Origin: Neurospora tetraspora
Taxonomy: Eukaryota > Ascomycota > Sordariomycetes > Sordariales > Sordariaceae
Direction of reading: 5' to 3'
Assembly (NCBI RefSeq): GCF_033439725.1
Contig: NW_026944387.1
Location: 2,356,001 to 2,420,000, forward strand
DNA: 64,000 bases
The translations under genes and the position numbers were made by a program. Below are positions 46,063-57,492 of the stretch, one piece after another. The notes beneath the pieces were generated by a model. That model was not told the origin of the DNA. It saw nothing but the letters and a program-made list of their open reading frames with translations, and ran no database searches. The first letter of the stretch is position 1. Each line of letters begins with the position of its first letter.

Positions 46063-46620
46063 TTTGGCCCCCATTTCAATGCAGTTTACGACAATGCATT
46101 TGTGAATAAGCTGTATGGCTGTGTGAACTCGATACCCGTTGGGGAGGAGGTATGCTGTGGTCAAAGACTCTGGATTGTTAATTATCAGAAACAATGGAAT
46201 TTTGGAAGGTCGAGGTTAACGAGGCCTAAGTAAGTATGTAGCCAAACGAGTGAATTGTGATTTTACTGTGTAGGTATTTCTATGGGATTGTGTCCATATG
46301 TATCTTGTTTGGAGCTTGTTTTGTGTTGATATATTTTGTTGTAGGTACAGGTATGTGTGAGTGTTGTTGTTCTAAGGGGCTGTGGGGAGGGGTTGTAAGA
46401 AGGAGTTGTATGAGAGAGTTATATGCATTTATATACTACCACTAGGGGCGGGCATGATAGTCCACGCTATCTCGCAGACGAGAGATTGATGTGAATGTAG
46501 CAACTACACTACGTTTGGTATCTCAGCGTATATATATTCTTCGTCAGTGTTTGTGTGTTGAAATGTCTCTACCGAGGTAGATGTATGTGTGAGAGTGCTG
46601 TGTGAAAAAGTTAATTGTCT

Positions 46621-46985
46621 GTATTATATATCATCGAGGGCATGACATGACAGCTCATGTTGTATACGAGCATGTAAAGCAACCTTCGTGAATATCTCTT
46701 CGCATAATTGTTCTTGGTCTTGTCTACATGTCTTGCCGTTATATGTGAGTGTGATTGGAGTAGGCTATTGTATTATATATCATCAAGGCATCACAGCTCA
46801 TGCTATATAGGAGCATGTAAAGCAACCAAGGTGAGTCAGTATCTCTGCGCGCATCTTTTTGGTTTGTGCTTGATTAGTGGTATTCGCCCGATGTGTGATG
46901 CGTGAGTGTTGGTTGTATGAAGTATGTGTATTATATATCATCAAGGCATGACAGCTCATGCTATATAGAAGCATGCGTAGTACAT
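46621..46985. repeat. Three-copy tandem repeat, about 150-bp period
   Basis: GTATTATATATCATC begins at 46621, 46770 and 46928 (steps of 149 and 158). Each is followed by an AAGGCATNACAGCTCATG-like segment and a CATGCT..AGCATG hairpin. The third copy is cut short. The part between hairpins varies more than the hairpin block. Confidence 0.7.
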
Positions 46986-47281
46986 TTTAAAACGTTTCGT
47001 TAGACTTTCTCGTCACTCTGTCGCTGAGGACGACCCACCCGCCTATAGCATCTTTTCTCTCTTTGATCATAGCCTGTCCTTTCTGGCTTGGCATAGCATG
47101 GGTGAACCTCATCCCATCCCTGACGCCCGGAGCCTGTCTATCTAGGCAAAAAAGAAAGATAGACCATATCCTATTATAACCCCGACCCTCATATGCCGCT
47201 CGCACTATTACATCTGTGTACCTTTTGTTGCAAATGAGCCCTCCCATATGACCCATATTTGGGTAAAGTGGTGGAAGCTCT

Positions 47282-48201
47282 TTACGTAAGCTTCTGCTTG
47301 ATGAAAAAGGTGCGGAGATGCGAGAGCTGCCAGGCGCAAGTGATGCCGAGGACGATGAGCTGGATCAAGACCCAGCGGACGATGCGAGAGTTGGTGGATT
47401 CGGATTGATCACGGAATTCGGCTTCGCGTTCCTGTTTTGGTTGAAGATTATCTGTTAGCTTCTGTCCCTCCCGGGTTCAAACATCCCCCATCCCACCCCA
47501 TTCGGCGAAAGGGAGAAGACTTACTCTCTGGAAAACCTGCTCCCTCCTGATATCCTGCAGCCGGTTGTTCAAATCCTTGGCCCGCGTCGCCAGATCCTGC
47601 AGCTTGCCCTTGTCGGCACTCTCGATCGCGCTCGACTCGCCGATAGCCATGTCCAGCGTCAGCTTGATCCCGCCGTTCGGGTTGCTAACCGACATCCAGC
47701 TCGACCGGCCTGAGGTCGACGTGGGCGTGAAGCAGATGCGGTGGTCGCCCGCCTCGGCGGCGGTGAAGGTGAACTTGCCGCCGGGGCCGCCACGCTGGGA
47801 GACGACGCGGTGGTCGTTGTCGAAGAGTTCCTAGAGAGGGGAAGGGTTTGTTAGTTATCGTCAAGGCAAGGAATAAGGGGGAAGAGACTGCCTGTCGTGG
47901 AAGGTAGGTAGGTGGGTAGGTAGGTGGTGGTTGGAATAGGTGGGATGGATAGGGGTCAGGGGTAGCTTTGGTAGCTTAAAGAGGTATCAAAACATACATC
48001 TACAGAAATGAAGATGTTGATGCCATCGTGCTTCTGCCACGAATGCCTCTGGTCGTCCCATTCCTCTGCCGTGTAGTGGCCAACCACAAGAGTGTCCTTG
48101 GGCAATTCCTCGTAGAAGCACTTGGGGGTGGTGCCGTCGATGAAGAAGTGGAGCGCTTGAGCAACGGCGCCCAGCGAGAGCAGCGGGAGGAACGACCTCA
48201 T
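47282..48201 (-). CDS. p24/emp24 family cargo receptor (Erp-like)
   Basis: Three exons (48201..47998, 47830..47525 and 47431..47282; introns 167 and 93 bp) give 219 residues. p24 proteins cycle between ER and Golgi in COPII and COPI vesicles and sort GPI-anchored and other cargo. A signal peptide ([16 protein letters not shown], cleavage near 17) is followed by a GOLD domain with a Cys pair (PKCFYEEL and HRICFTP). A coiled coil ([20 protein letters not shown]) and one transmembrane helix ([20 protein letters not shown]) follow. The short cytosolic tail is [12 protein letters not shown], the COPII motif, is present, but the classical KKXX COPI end is not. The tail and length fit the Erp/alpha group. 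It is convergent with the zinc-finger gene and divergent from Swc4. Confidence 0.92.
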
Positions 48202-48984
48202 GGTTGTGGTGTGTCTGTGTTGTCTCTATATATTGCGCCGAACAGGGCGATTGGGTAATTGTTGTCGAGGAAAAGAGGCGGCGACCGTGGTTGTTATTGT
48301 ACCCGTCTGGTGGTTGTTGCGCCAATGCTGTATATAGGTACACTGAGGGACGGAGGGGGGGCGGGAATGTTGGTGATGCGCTGTGGTGGATGCTGCACCC
48401 TTTCACTGTAGCACACTCGAAAGTCGCGACCGCAATGAGAGAGCTTGGCCTTGGGAAGCTGCCACGTTCAGAAAATCGAGCCGGGGCCATCCAGAGTCCC
48501 AGGGGCTCCGCTTCCACCTGCCTGGGTCTGGCCTTCCCTTCTGTGAGCGGCAGGCAATGAGCAGTCACGTGCATTCACGCTTCCTCGAGACCAACCCTAA
48601 CCCTTCCAAGTGGTTGTGAAAGCGTGAAGGTCTCCACTAAGAATCTTTTCCAGCGACAACCAACATTCCACAGACCGCGTCGTTTCAACAAGATTCCCAT
48701 CGCCAGCTTGCAGTTCATCCAGTTTCGATATTCTTCATTACGGGACACAAGCTAAAACCCAAATTTGTAATGTGCTCTGCCTAATATCGCGAGTTGATTT
48801 TATATCAGGCTTTCTTTTGATGAATTTTGGGAGTAGGGCGGTCCGAGGCAGTTCGACGTTCACTGAAGTTACAGGCTCGTTTGCGTATTAAATCTTTATT
48901 TATCCCCAGTTCCTGGTTGCGGGTTTCGGTGTCCTTCTCTTTTTGTTTTCGACTCCTAACCCCCTCCTCCCGGCGCCCCACATC
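48202..48984. promoter_or_regulatory. Divergent promoter region, p24 / Swc4
   Basis: A 783-bp gap between two divergent starts. TATATA sequences lie at about 48227 and 48331 on the p24 side. The Swc4 side ends in a CT-rich leader. No gene is supported. Confidence 0.4.
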
Positions 48985-51201
48985 ATGACATCCCACGACG
49001 TCCGTGACGTCCTCAACCTCCCTTCAGACCATGCCGGGCCGAGGCCGTCCAAAAAGGCAAGGACTGCTGCACCACGTCCAAACCTAAAGGGCCTCGCTCG
49101 TGAAGTACAAAACCTGGGTGGCGACAACCCCATCGCCATAGTCCCCGAGGTCTCTATCTTCAAAAAGCGAAGGACGGTCAGTCGCAAACCGGCCGCCAAA
49201 TGGGAACTGAAGGCCTTCACGAACTCGGCCAGAGGGGATGATGGCGCCCTTGTTTTGAGGCATTGGAAGAGGAAACCGGATGGAACTGAAGGGGGGCAAG
49301 ATGGTTCAGCTGAAGGGCAAGACAGTGCGGCGACAGCAGAGAACTCGGCCGATAAGCCCGAGGACTCGTCATTTGCAAAGTTCAACGTCCGGGTGTCGGT
49401 ACCGCAGTACAGCGAGGATCAATACAACACCAACTTGAAGCATCCCGACTGGACCAAGGAGGAAACTGACTATCTGCTGGAGTTGGCAAAGGATTTTGAT
49501 CTACGATGGCCTATCATCTGGGACAGGTACGAGTACGCTCCTCAACAGCCCGAGGGTGAGACTCCCGACGGCATGGCTGTGGTGCCGGCATCCAAGCCCC
49601 GGACCATGGAGGACTTGAAAGCGCGATACTACGAAGTTGCTGCCAAGATGATGGCCGTTCAGAAGCCTGCTCAGTACATGACCAGGCCCGAGTTTGAGCT
49701 CTATGAGATGATGCTACACTTCGATCCTAAACAGGAACAGAACCGCAAACGCTTCGCCGAAAACACCTTGAAACGATCCAACGATGAGGCTCGTGAGGAG
49801 GAAGCTTTGCTCCTCGAGATTAAACGTATCATGGCCCGTACGGAGCGGTTCAACGAGGAGCGTCGTGAGCTGTACAACCGTCTCGACTACCCTGCAAGCG
49901 AGTCGGACATCAACTCCTTCAAGACCTCCGCCGGCCTACAGTCTCTCCTGCAGACCCTTCTCAACGTGGACAAGTCCAAGAAGCGCAAGAGCATCATGGG
50001 TCCCGAGAACGGCGTCCCCCCAGCTGCTGCTGCTGCTGCTGTTGCTCCGCCCGCTGCCGCTGCCGCCGCCGCCGCCGTCGCAGCCGCACCCGAAGTGCCT
50101 CCGGCCGCTAGCCGGAGGGAAAGCCTCGCTGCCTCATCCACTGCCGGTGCCAATGACCATCACGAGCCCCCCGCCCGCGAGCCTCCTGTGCGTCATGAGC
50201 GCCAGGACTCTCGTTCTCACCACCGCAACGAAAGCCGCAGTGAACGTGCCGACCGTCACGGTCACGGCCACCACCATCGCGACTCGGTGTCCCAAACTCC
50301 CGCCACCCCCGCCGAGCCGCCCACCCCCGCTCCTGCTCCCGCTCCGGCCGCCAACAAGAAGAAGGGCCCTCAGCAGCCCGAGCGTCGCAAGCTGTCGGAG
50401 AACGAGGAGCAGGTTTACGGCGTGTCTCACCACGACCGCTTGGGCAGCGGCCCGACGTTCCGCTACGAGAAGATCAACAAGCTGTATAGTCACAAGTCCG
50501 GTCAGCAGCAGATGCGCATCACGAACCTGCTCCTCGAGCTCGACATCCCCGCCCGTCTTATTATGCCTACGGCGGCGGTGACGGCGCAGTTCGAGGTCCT
50601 CTGGGGCGCGGTCACGACGCTGGTGGATCTGAGGAAGATGAGCGATAAGGTCGATGCGGAGATCAAGCTTGAGGAGGCCAAGAAGGCAGAGAGGGAGAAG
50701 ACTGCGAGGGAAGAGGCGGAGGCGAGAGGAGAGACGGTGGAGAAGAAGGATGGCGAGGAGGAGGGAGGAGGAGGAGGAGAAGCTGGAGGAGCAGGCGATA
50801 AGGAGAAAGATGTCGGTGGTGGTGGTGACGATGCCAAGGATAAATCGGCTGAGTCTGCTCAGGCTGATGAGCAGAAGAAGGATCAGAAGGCAGAGGACGC
50901 CAAGGCGCAGAAGGAGCAACAAGGTGAAGGTCAACAACAACAAAAGAAGGATGGAGAAGATCCTGCGGCGACAACAAAGGAGGGTGGAGGCGAAAAGGGA
51001 CAAGGAGATGCAGCAGCGGCGACAGCGGGCGAGAAAGGAGCTGAAAGTAGCAGCAGCAATCAGCCAAAGATCAAGGAAGAGGCGGATGAGAACGGTAGTA
51101 GCAGTGGAGCAGGAGCAGGTGCAGGGGCGCAACAGCACAAGCGGAGTGCCAGCGTGCTCAGCAATGCTAGTGATAGGAGTACGAAGAAGCAGAAGAAGTA
51201 A
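48985..51201 (+). CDS. swc4: SWR1/NuA4 subunit Swc4 (DMAP1 homologue)
   Basis: A single exon, 738 residues. Swc4 is shared by the SWR1 complex (H2A.Z exchange) and the NuA4 histone acetyltransferase. The conserved N-terminus has SDHAGPRPSKKART, then a KWELKAF motif. A SANT/Myb-like domain follows (about 160-185, HPDWTKEETDYLLELAKDFD), then a helical stretch with KRFAENTLKRSNDEAREEE. A Pro/Ala/Arg-rich low-complexity linker (about 350-470) is next. The DMAP1 C-terminal region is FRYEKINKLYSHKSGQQQM and LLLELDIPARLIMPT. The last 160 residues are a Lys/Glu/Gly/Gln-rich tail, much longer than in yeast Swc4 (about 476 residues). The first ATG in frame in a CACATC context was chosen. On the minus strand of the repeat-rich tail there are long frames, which are by-products. 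Confidence 0.92.
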   Translation: MTSHDVRDVLNLPSDHAGPRPSKKARTAAPRPNLKGLAREVQNLGGDNPIAIVPEVSIFKKRRTVSRKPAAKWELKAFTNSARGDDGALVLRHWKRKPDGTEGGQDGSAEGQDSAATAENSADKPEDSSFAKFNVRVSVPQYSEDQYNTNLKHPDWTKEETDYLLELAKDFDLRWPIIWDRYEYAPQQPEGETPDGMAVVPASKPRTMEDLKARYYEVAAKMMAVQKPAQYMTRPEFELYEMMLHFDPKQEQNRKRFAENTLKRSNDEAREEEALLLEIKRIMARTERFNEERRELYNRLDYPASESDINSFKTSAGLQSLLQTLLNVDKSKKRKSIMGPENGVPPAAAAAAVAPPAAAAAAAAVAAAPEVPPAASRRESLAASSTAGANDHHEPPAREPPVRHERQDSRSHHRNESRSERADRHGHGHHHRDSVSQTPATPAEPPTPAPAPAPAANKKKGPQQPERRKLSENEEQVYGVSHHDRLGSGPTFRYEKINKLYSHKSGQQQMRITNLLLELDIPARLIMPTAAVTAQFEVLWGAVTTLVDLRKMSDKVDAEIKLEEAKKAEREKTAREEAEARGETVEKKDGEEEGGGGGEAGGAGDKEKDVGGGGDDAKDKSAESAQADEQKKDQKAEDAKAQKEQQGEGQQQQKKDGEDPAATTKEGGGEKGQGDAAAATAGEKGAESSSSNQPKIKEEADENGSSSGAGAGAGAQQHKRSASVLSNASDRSTKKQKK

Positions 51202-52004
51202 GCTTGTGAGTGGGCTGGCAGTCAGAGCTAGGCAGTATCTCGGTTCCGGTGGCCTGGGGGATGGGCGCTATCAGGTTGATGTCCGCTGTGTGCGGCTAGT
51301 GGTAGTGGATGGCATACAGAGGGTGGTTGTATTATTAGTTAGTTCCTTGTGAATAGGTATGCAAGCGTCTTTATCTCATTATCTTTATTTCCTCTGACTG
51401 TGATGCTTTCAGAACACTCGGGGCTTCTGCGTGTTCACGCCGCTGGTTTGGTCCGAAGTCCATGGCTGAAATGCTATCAAGGGAGACCTGACAAAGAACG
51501 ATAAGAAGGTGAAGAGACACGTAACCTGAGTCCTCAAAAAGCAAGGTGAAGAAGGTATGAACGGGAAAGTGTAAGAAGAGTGATGAGACAGCTACCGAGT
51601 CAAAAGACGGGGAAGAGAAGCTGATCAGACCTTCGCAATGAGGGTAACTCAAAGGTTCTCCCCATGCACAGGCAGAAGTAGTACCTATACTTCTACGAAC
51701 TCATACCCTTCGTGTTGGAGGAAACTCGGAGAAAGATCGGTTCATTACCAAGAATAGATGACGACGATAAGACACGTGAGTTTCTATACCATTCTCTCAT
51801 AGCGCTCTTCACCTCCAACATACTATCTCTAATCACTCGATTACAACACTAACAACCCACACACCAGCTCGAAACATATGGTATGATCCTCCGCCAACAA
51901 ACTTCTTCCCGTTCGCAATATCTATTCTATTCATCTGGGGTCCAAGTAGGGTACTGATATCCATGATATCTACATGTAACGATGGGGCACAGAAACATGT
52001 GTAA

Positions 52005-53300
52005 CACGTGTGAAGCTATCTCGACAAATAATGAGAGCCAAGAGACATGACATATTACCACCCATGTCTTCGATACTATGTATTGCTATCAACGGACTAC
52101 AGGGCATCACTCTTTGGGGGCAGAACAAGCGGTGAACTGCTCAATCAACGATGGTCACCCACTCCAACATGCCATCTTCCTGTTCCTAACTACCGGCACA
52201 TGGTAGTAGCTCTTCAGCTTGACAATCATATACCCTTTCATAGGTACTTTTAAGCTAATCAACCATGTGTTTTATGCTTTCGTAAGGCACAGCACACACA
52301 CGTGTGAAGCTATCTCGACAAACAATCCCTGCCAAAGCACCATGGCAAAATCCCACTTACGATTTCGGTATCATTCATTGCCAGATACAATAGAGATGGG
52401 TAGGTAGTGTCAATAACCAGGAACTCAGTCCTTGGGCCTTGGAGGGGGCAGAACAAGCGTTGAAATGTTCACTCATATGTGGGGGTAACTTCAACATGCT
52501 ACCTTCCTGTTCCTAACTACCGTTATGTGGAAATGGCAATAACTCGCGCCTTTAGCTTCGGCCGATCATGTCACCCTTCTATATAATGCCACGCTTGCAT
52601 TGTTCACCGTGTGTTTTCTTGGGTATCCTTCCGTGAGGCATAAAACCACGTGTGTGACATGTGGCCGATGTGGATACAACGCACGAACTTCAGCTTACCA
52701 CGCTTTCATACAATCTTTTGTCGTCGATAATGTTACCAATTTGAACGAATTCTTGAACAGTTGTTGGGGCCGTAAAATCAGGGTTGTGTAGTTATTGGCC
52801 ATGTGGTTTCTTATGCTATGCTTGAGGGAGGCACCGGAACACCGTGTTGGTATACAAGACACTCCAGCTGAGTTTGAGTGGTTATTAAACTTCAGCTGTA
52901 ACGTTCATCGCGCATTCATCTTTCATGCCATGTTTTTTCTTTTCCGGGATACTACGGTTGCATTTCTTTAACAACTGTTGGAACTTGAGACACTTGATCA
53001 GGGTAACAAGCTGGTTAACCGGCCATGTGTTTTCTGGAGGTATGCGTGCGGGAGGCACAGATCCACGTGTTGGCATATAAACCTTCAGCCTCAATACATG
53101 TACAGCTGAAATACAGGGAGGTAGCTGGTTAGCTATTGATTTGGGGGCTAACAAACAAACAACGCTATTGATTGTTTTTTTTTTTTTTTCATTTCCAAGG
53201 AATGCAATGAGACTTTACCTCATGGTTTTGTCTAAGAAGTCGAAATTAGATATAAGCTGGCACGTGGCTTATGAAAATGCCTTCAGCTTTTGTCGATCAC
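52005..53300. repeat. Degenerate long-period tandem repeat array
   Basis: CACGTGTGAAGCTATCTCGA starts at 52005 and again at about 52300; GGGGGCAGAACAAGCG at about 52116 and 52444; TTCCTGTTCCTAACTACCG at 52177 and 52504. A block with CATGTG(TTTT)CTT..AGGCA..CACGTGTT occurs at about 52264, 52608, 52798 and 53023. A CTTCAGCTT-like block recurs in at least five places. Offsets change from 327 to 190 to 225, so units were deleted or shuffled. Confidence 0.55.
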
Positions 53301-53603
53301 TTAAACAGCCGCATGCAAGGGAAACTAGGTAGTGTTGTTATCCAGAAGAAGGAGTTGGGGGCTAAAGCAACATATACGTTGGCGAACTACATATGCCGGC
53401 CTTGTAGATAATGTAGGTAACTTGAGCAAACGCCCCGAGTGCGAGGAGTCTATAGAAACACTCCCCATCATATACCAGCATATCACGATACCAATTATTG
53501 CATACATGTGAACATCAAAACCAACAACAGCTTCCAGGTGCATAGAGCCACATCAGTTACCGTACCCTGCGTACCTAGAGGTATGTCTTGTCATGTGCCT
53601 CGT

Positions 53604-53816
53604 TTACCGCAGAAACTCGGGCCGTTCATCTTCGGCTACTAACAGAATTTGTGTGCAAGCTGTGAGCTATCCCAGGCTCTATTATATAGACGCAACTTGA
53701 GTGCCTTAGGGTTTGGGTTTTGAAAGAGATTCGAGGAGTCTGCAATGCTAAAGATGCCTCAAACGTGCTTAAAATGCGAATAACTGACGACGAACGGCCC
53801 GAGTTTCTGCGGAAAC
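53604..53816. repeat. Inverted repeat, arms of about 32-55 bp
   Basis: The left arm reads GTTTACCGCAGAAACTCGGG then CCGTTCATC. The right arm, reverse-complemented, reads GTTTCCGCAGAAACTCGGGC and CGTTCGTC. The match fades over about 25 further bases. The loop holds a second copy of the GCGAGGAGTCT segment seen at about 53436. No terminal duplication can be recognised. Confidence 0.55.
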
Positions 53817-53876
53817 TCTTTACTTGTAGTCCTTTCCTATACGTCATGCCATGCATCAAGATTTGCGAACCTCTCA

Positions 53877-53909
53877 CTGCCTCTCTGCCTCTCTGCCTCT
53901 CTGCCTCTC
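53877..53909. repeat. CTCTCTGC minisatellite
   Basis: Four nearly perfect 8-bp units. Their origin looks like slippage. Confidence 0.8.
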
Positions 53910-55225
53910 AGCCGCGTGCAGCCGGCCGCGTGCGGCTCTACCGTACCGTCCTCGCTTGCGTACCGAGCGTACCTGCCGGTTCGGTGAGCCGGTGTTCAAC
54001 TTCGCCCGACGCAAGCATATATGGCGCACAGTATTCATCTCGCAACCGCCATGCAGGTAAGTAGGGTAGGCAAGTCATAGCCCCGATACTAGGTATGCAC
54101 TCGGCCACTGCTGCTGCGTCCGCGCGGTCCAAGGCGGCTACATGTACATATCCCTTAGATGCCACGAGTGCTTACCGTGCCTACCTAGTGTCTATGCATC
54201 ACGGCTGGCCATGTGGCCCGTTGCGGTACTCAGTATTGCCGATTTCTTGGTATGTACCTCGTATGTATGCATGCAACCAGGAAGAGCCGCCCCCATGCCA
54301 TTTATGCACGGGAGTTGACGAAAGAGAGACCACAATCCGAGATAGCTCGGATCGACAAACAGACGGGCATGCTTTGACGACGTGACCAACGGCATGTGAG
54401 GCACCGGAGAGTAGACACTTGGAAGCTGTTACATGGCACATCAAGTGACCCTGGGTACGGTGAGTTGGCACCGCAGATTCTGACCAACGTCATATCAACT
54501 TAGTTGCTAACCAACTACCTGTACTCACTAACTACCCAACTACTGCCGATAACTACCAGAGTTATATCATCCTTCCTTACTGCCCCCTTTTACGCTTTCT
54601 AAATCCAACCAACCACCCTATCCTATCCTGATAATAAGCAAAGGGGTATATAGTGCTATTAAAGTCGCAGATAGCCGAAACCGCAAGATAAAGTCAACCA
54701 ACCTGGAACCACCCCTCCGTAGGCACTCGTTTCGTTCATCCAGATTCGCTCGCTCGCTGGGACACCTCCTTCGTAGAAACATGGCATGACGTAGATAAAA
54801 GTCGTGAGGATGGTGATAATGATGCTTCTTCGATTTTCGAACGACATCCTGGCAATTTGATCGTAGCGGCGTGTCGTTCTTCTCTGTCCTGTCCTTTCCC
54901 ATCCCATTCCATCCATTCTTCCTGATCCAAACCCATGTTTCCTTTCGAACCACCCTCCCGCCGATCGATCCATTCGCCCCCACACATAAATGTGACAAGT
55001 AGTAATTAGAGGAGATAGAGAGGAGTAAGATAATAAAATGGAAATAACGGTAAACATATGCGAGAAATAAACAGAGACGGGTTTCATCCGCTGGTTGGAA
55101 ACTGCAGTCCGTGGTTGGTTGGAAAGACCAGTACATAAGTAGATCGAGGTCTGATCGCGGTAGGAGGCGTGGGGACACACAGCCGTCTGTCGAGCCCATC
55201 ACAGTGAGACCAGACAATAACAGCA

Positions 55226-57492
55226 TCAAGCTGGAATGCCTCGGTGCATGCTTGCTTTCCGTCCGATGTAGATGCTGTAAGGAGCAACGTCCTAAACATA
55301 ATCCCGTCAGTATTGACACTCTTGGAGGTTGACTAAAGAATAAAACTCACCCTCGAAACGATTGATCCAGCCCCAACCGTTGACCCCCTTCCGATTTTCA
55401 CACCAGGCAAAATGACCACATTTGCAGCAATCCAGACATCGTCATCAATGATGACTGGCTTGCCAAACTGCGCACCCCTGTTTCCGTCACGGCGCCTCCA
55501 GTCTGTGTAGCAGCTGTTTGTGTAGATGTTGACATTCGGGCTGATAATGACGTTGTGGCCAATGCGTACCTCGCAAGAGTCGGTGATCAGGCAGTTCCGG
55601 CCGATAGACACGTTGTTGCCAATGGAGATGTTGTACCCATAGTCACAGTTGAACGGGGCCTCGACCGAAACGTGTTCACCAACATGACCAATACGGCCTA
55701 TGGGTGATAGTTGGTTGGGCGTTAACTGAACACCTTCGCGTGGGTGCAAGATCTCCTTAAAAAGTCGTGCGCGTTCAGCAGGTGATACGCCAATGCTAGG
55801 GTTGGTCGAGTTATTGAATCTCCAACAAGCTGCATTGCATCTCTCGCGTTCTAGCACAAGCTCCTTGTCGAATGGATAAAAGGCTCGGCCACTGATCATC
55901 TCATCTTTCTCCCTCCGCACGTGGGGCACGGTAGCGCTGGACGGAGTATGTGACTGCGCATGGGATAGTGCTAGCTGCGCAGTCGCCTGTACGGCACTTG
56001 ATGGTGGCTGAGACGTGATTAGAGGCTGAACCGCTGATGTTGGCGTGTCCGTTCGACTACCATGAAGATTGTATGGAGGATGTGCGGAAATGGCGCTTTG
56101 AGGAGGCGGTGGTGGAGGTGGTGGTTGATGGTCAGGGTCCGTCCTCGTCAAGTCATGGAGCGGTGGCACTCTCGCGTACTCTCTTAGGGGTGTCCGGGCA
56201 CTGATGGGTGTGGGGAAAACGTTTGAAGGATAAGCTGACAGGGCAGACAGTTTGTTGTCTGGGCTAATAACCGATGCACTAGGAAGAGTTGATGCCGTGA
56301 GCCGGTCGTCGTCGCTTTGAAGAGGCCGTCCTTGAGGGGGTGTGATGCGGAGAGTGGGTTGCTGCCCACGCGCCATCGGGAAAGGCTCGCGCTGCTTTGG
56401 TTGGCTCAGTATCGGGGCAGTGTTGCTGGTATAAGGAGGGATCGGTTGCTGCGGCATCCCATATGCTCCAGGAGGGACATAGTTGGGATCCTTGGACTCG
56501 ATGGTGACTTGGGCTGGTTTGCTCTCGGGCTTCTGCCAGTTACCCCTCTGTGGTGGGTAACCGGCACATTGGAATGAACCCTTGATGCAGTTGGTACCTT
56601 GAAAACAGTTAGATAACCCAAAGGCAATTCACGATCAGACTAAAAACTCACACTGAGGCTTGGTCTCATCACACTTCTTTTTCCGCCGTCTGCAAGTCAG
56701 GCAGCCGGTTTTCGTCCGATTGCTGAAATTGCGCTTCCGCTTCTTGGGATCAGACTGAACGGTGCCATCTCTGCGCTGCTCAGGGGTATACTGATCCGAG
56801 TACCGGTTGTCGTCGCCATCGGGGCTCTGATTATCGTAGTCGCCGCTGTCTGCTTGACTGGTCGCTCTGCGCATGTGTTCGCCCATGGGCTCCTCGGACT
56901 GGCCGGATACTGGTCCGGCCGAATAAGCTGCATCGTAGCTTGCGTTCCTCTCACTTCTGGCCTGCTGAGAGCGCCATCGGTCATCGCTGTCACGGTTTTC
57001 GTAACTACGATACCCTTCCTTCTGGGGAGACGGATAGCGGTCATGGGAGTTCGACTGAGGCCGTGAAGGTTCGTACTGCTCGGCCTTCTCTGTTACCTCG
57101 GGCCTCTCCATTCTCTCCATTCTTTCCGTTCTTTCGAACCTCTCGGGTCGTTCAATAGGAGTTCTTTCTGTTCTTTCAAACTTTTCGGGTCGCTCGGTAG
57201 GAATGGGTGAAGGCCTGTGCTCTCGCCTGGGAGAGTGAGAATCGGAATCTGCCCGCATCCGTTTTGGGGCAGGTTCAGCATCGTGGTAATTTGCCGTAGG
57301 ATACGGAAGCCTTTCACGGGTCGAAGTGCCCCAGTTTTCCCGGTCCCGTTCTCTCTGGCTGACTGCAACATCACTAGCGGATCTCGGGTCTGGACCAGCA
57401 GACTGTCCGTTTCCGCGTTCAGGCTCCCGAGCACCATTGGAGATCTCAGTTGGCCTGGGCGATGACCCATTTAGAGCTGTGAAAGTCGCCAT
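55226..57492 (-). CDS. Zn2Cys6 DNA-binding / maltose O-acetyltransferase-like fusion
   Basis: Three exons (57492..56652, 56597..55351 and 55291..55226; introns 54 and 59 bp) give 717 residues. A charged, disordered N-terminal part has repeated ERPERFERTERME-type units. The Zn2Cys6 cluster is CX2CX6CX6CX2CX6C from Cys264 to Cys291 (GCLTCRRRKKKCDETKPQ, then CTNC). A Pro-rich linker with PPPPPPPP follows. The last 230 residues are a maltose/galactoside O-acetyltransferase fold: EKDEMISGRAFYPFDKELVL, FNNSTN, and left-handed helix repeats such as ISIGNNVSIG and VWIAANVVILPGVKIG. In enzymes such as Maa and LacA the catalytic His lies in TATHP. Here the aligned position is TNSCY (Cys643), and the C-terminal GNPA loop is GRKAS. 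The gene therefore probably makes a regulator with a possibly inactive enzyme domain. Confidence 0.85.

Larger units (their letters stand above)
44636..47281. other. Convergent 2.6-kb region rich in simple repeats
   Basis: Between two convergent stops. It holds T tracts at 44758..44785 and 45012..45035, a C run near 44915, a TA-flanked MITE (45199..45542), a 15-bp minisatellite (about 45985..46062) and a three-copy tandem repeat (46621..46985). I see no gene. Confidence 0.5.
51202..55225. other. 4-kb gene-free convergent region with degenerate repeats
   Basis: It lies between two convergent stops. The first kilobase is ordinary 3' sequence. From about 52005 to 53300 there is a degenerate tandem array, then an inverted-repeat structure (53604..53816), a short CT repeat (53877..53909) and about 1.3 kb without visible structure. 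No frame has a recognisable domain. Confidence 0.5.

Noticed and set aside
46621-46985. CRISPR-like array
   Set aside because: Units are about 150 bp, imperfect and few, in a eukaryotic genome. It is a plain tandem repeat.
50134-51138. Long minus-strand frame opposite the Swc4 tail
   Set aside because: It is the reverse reading of Lys/Glu/Gln-rich repeats, giving Leu-rich nonsense without a family signature.
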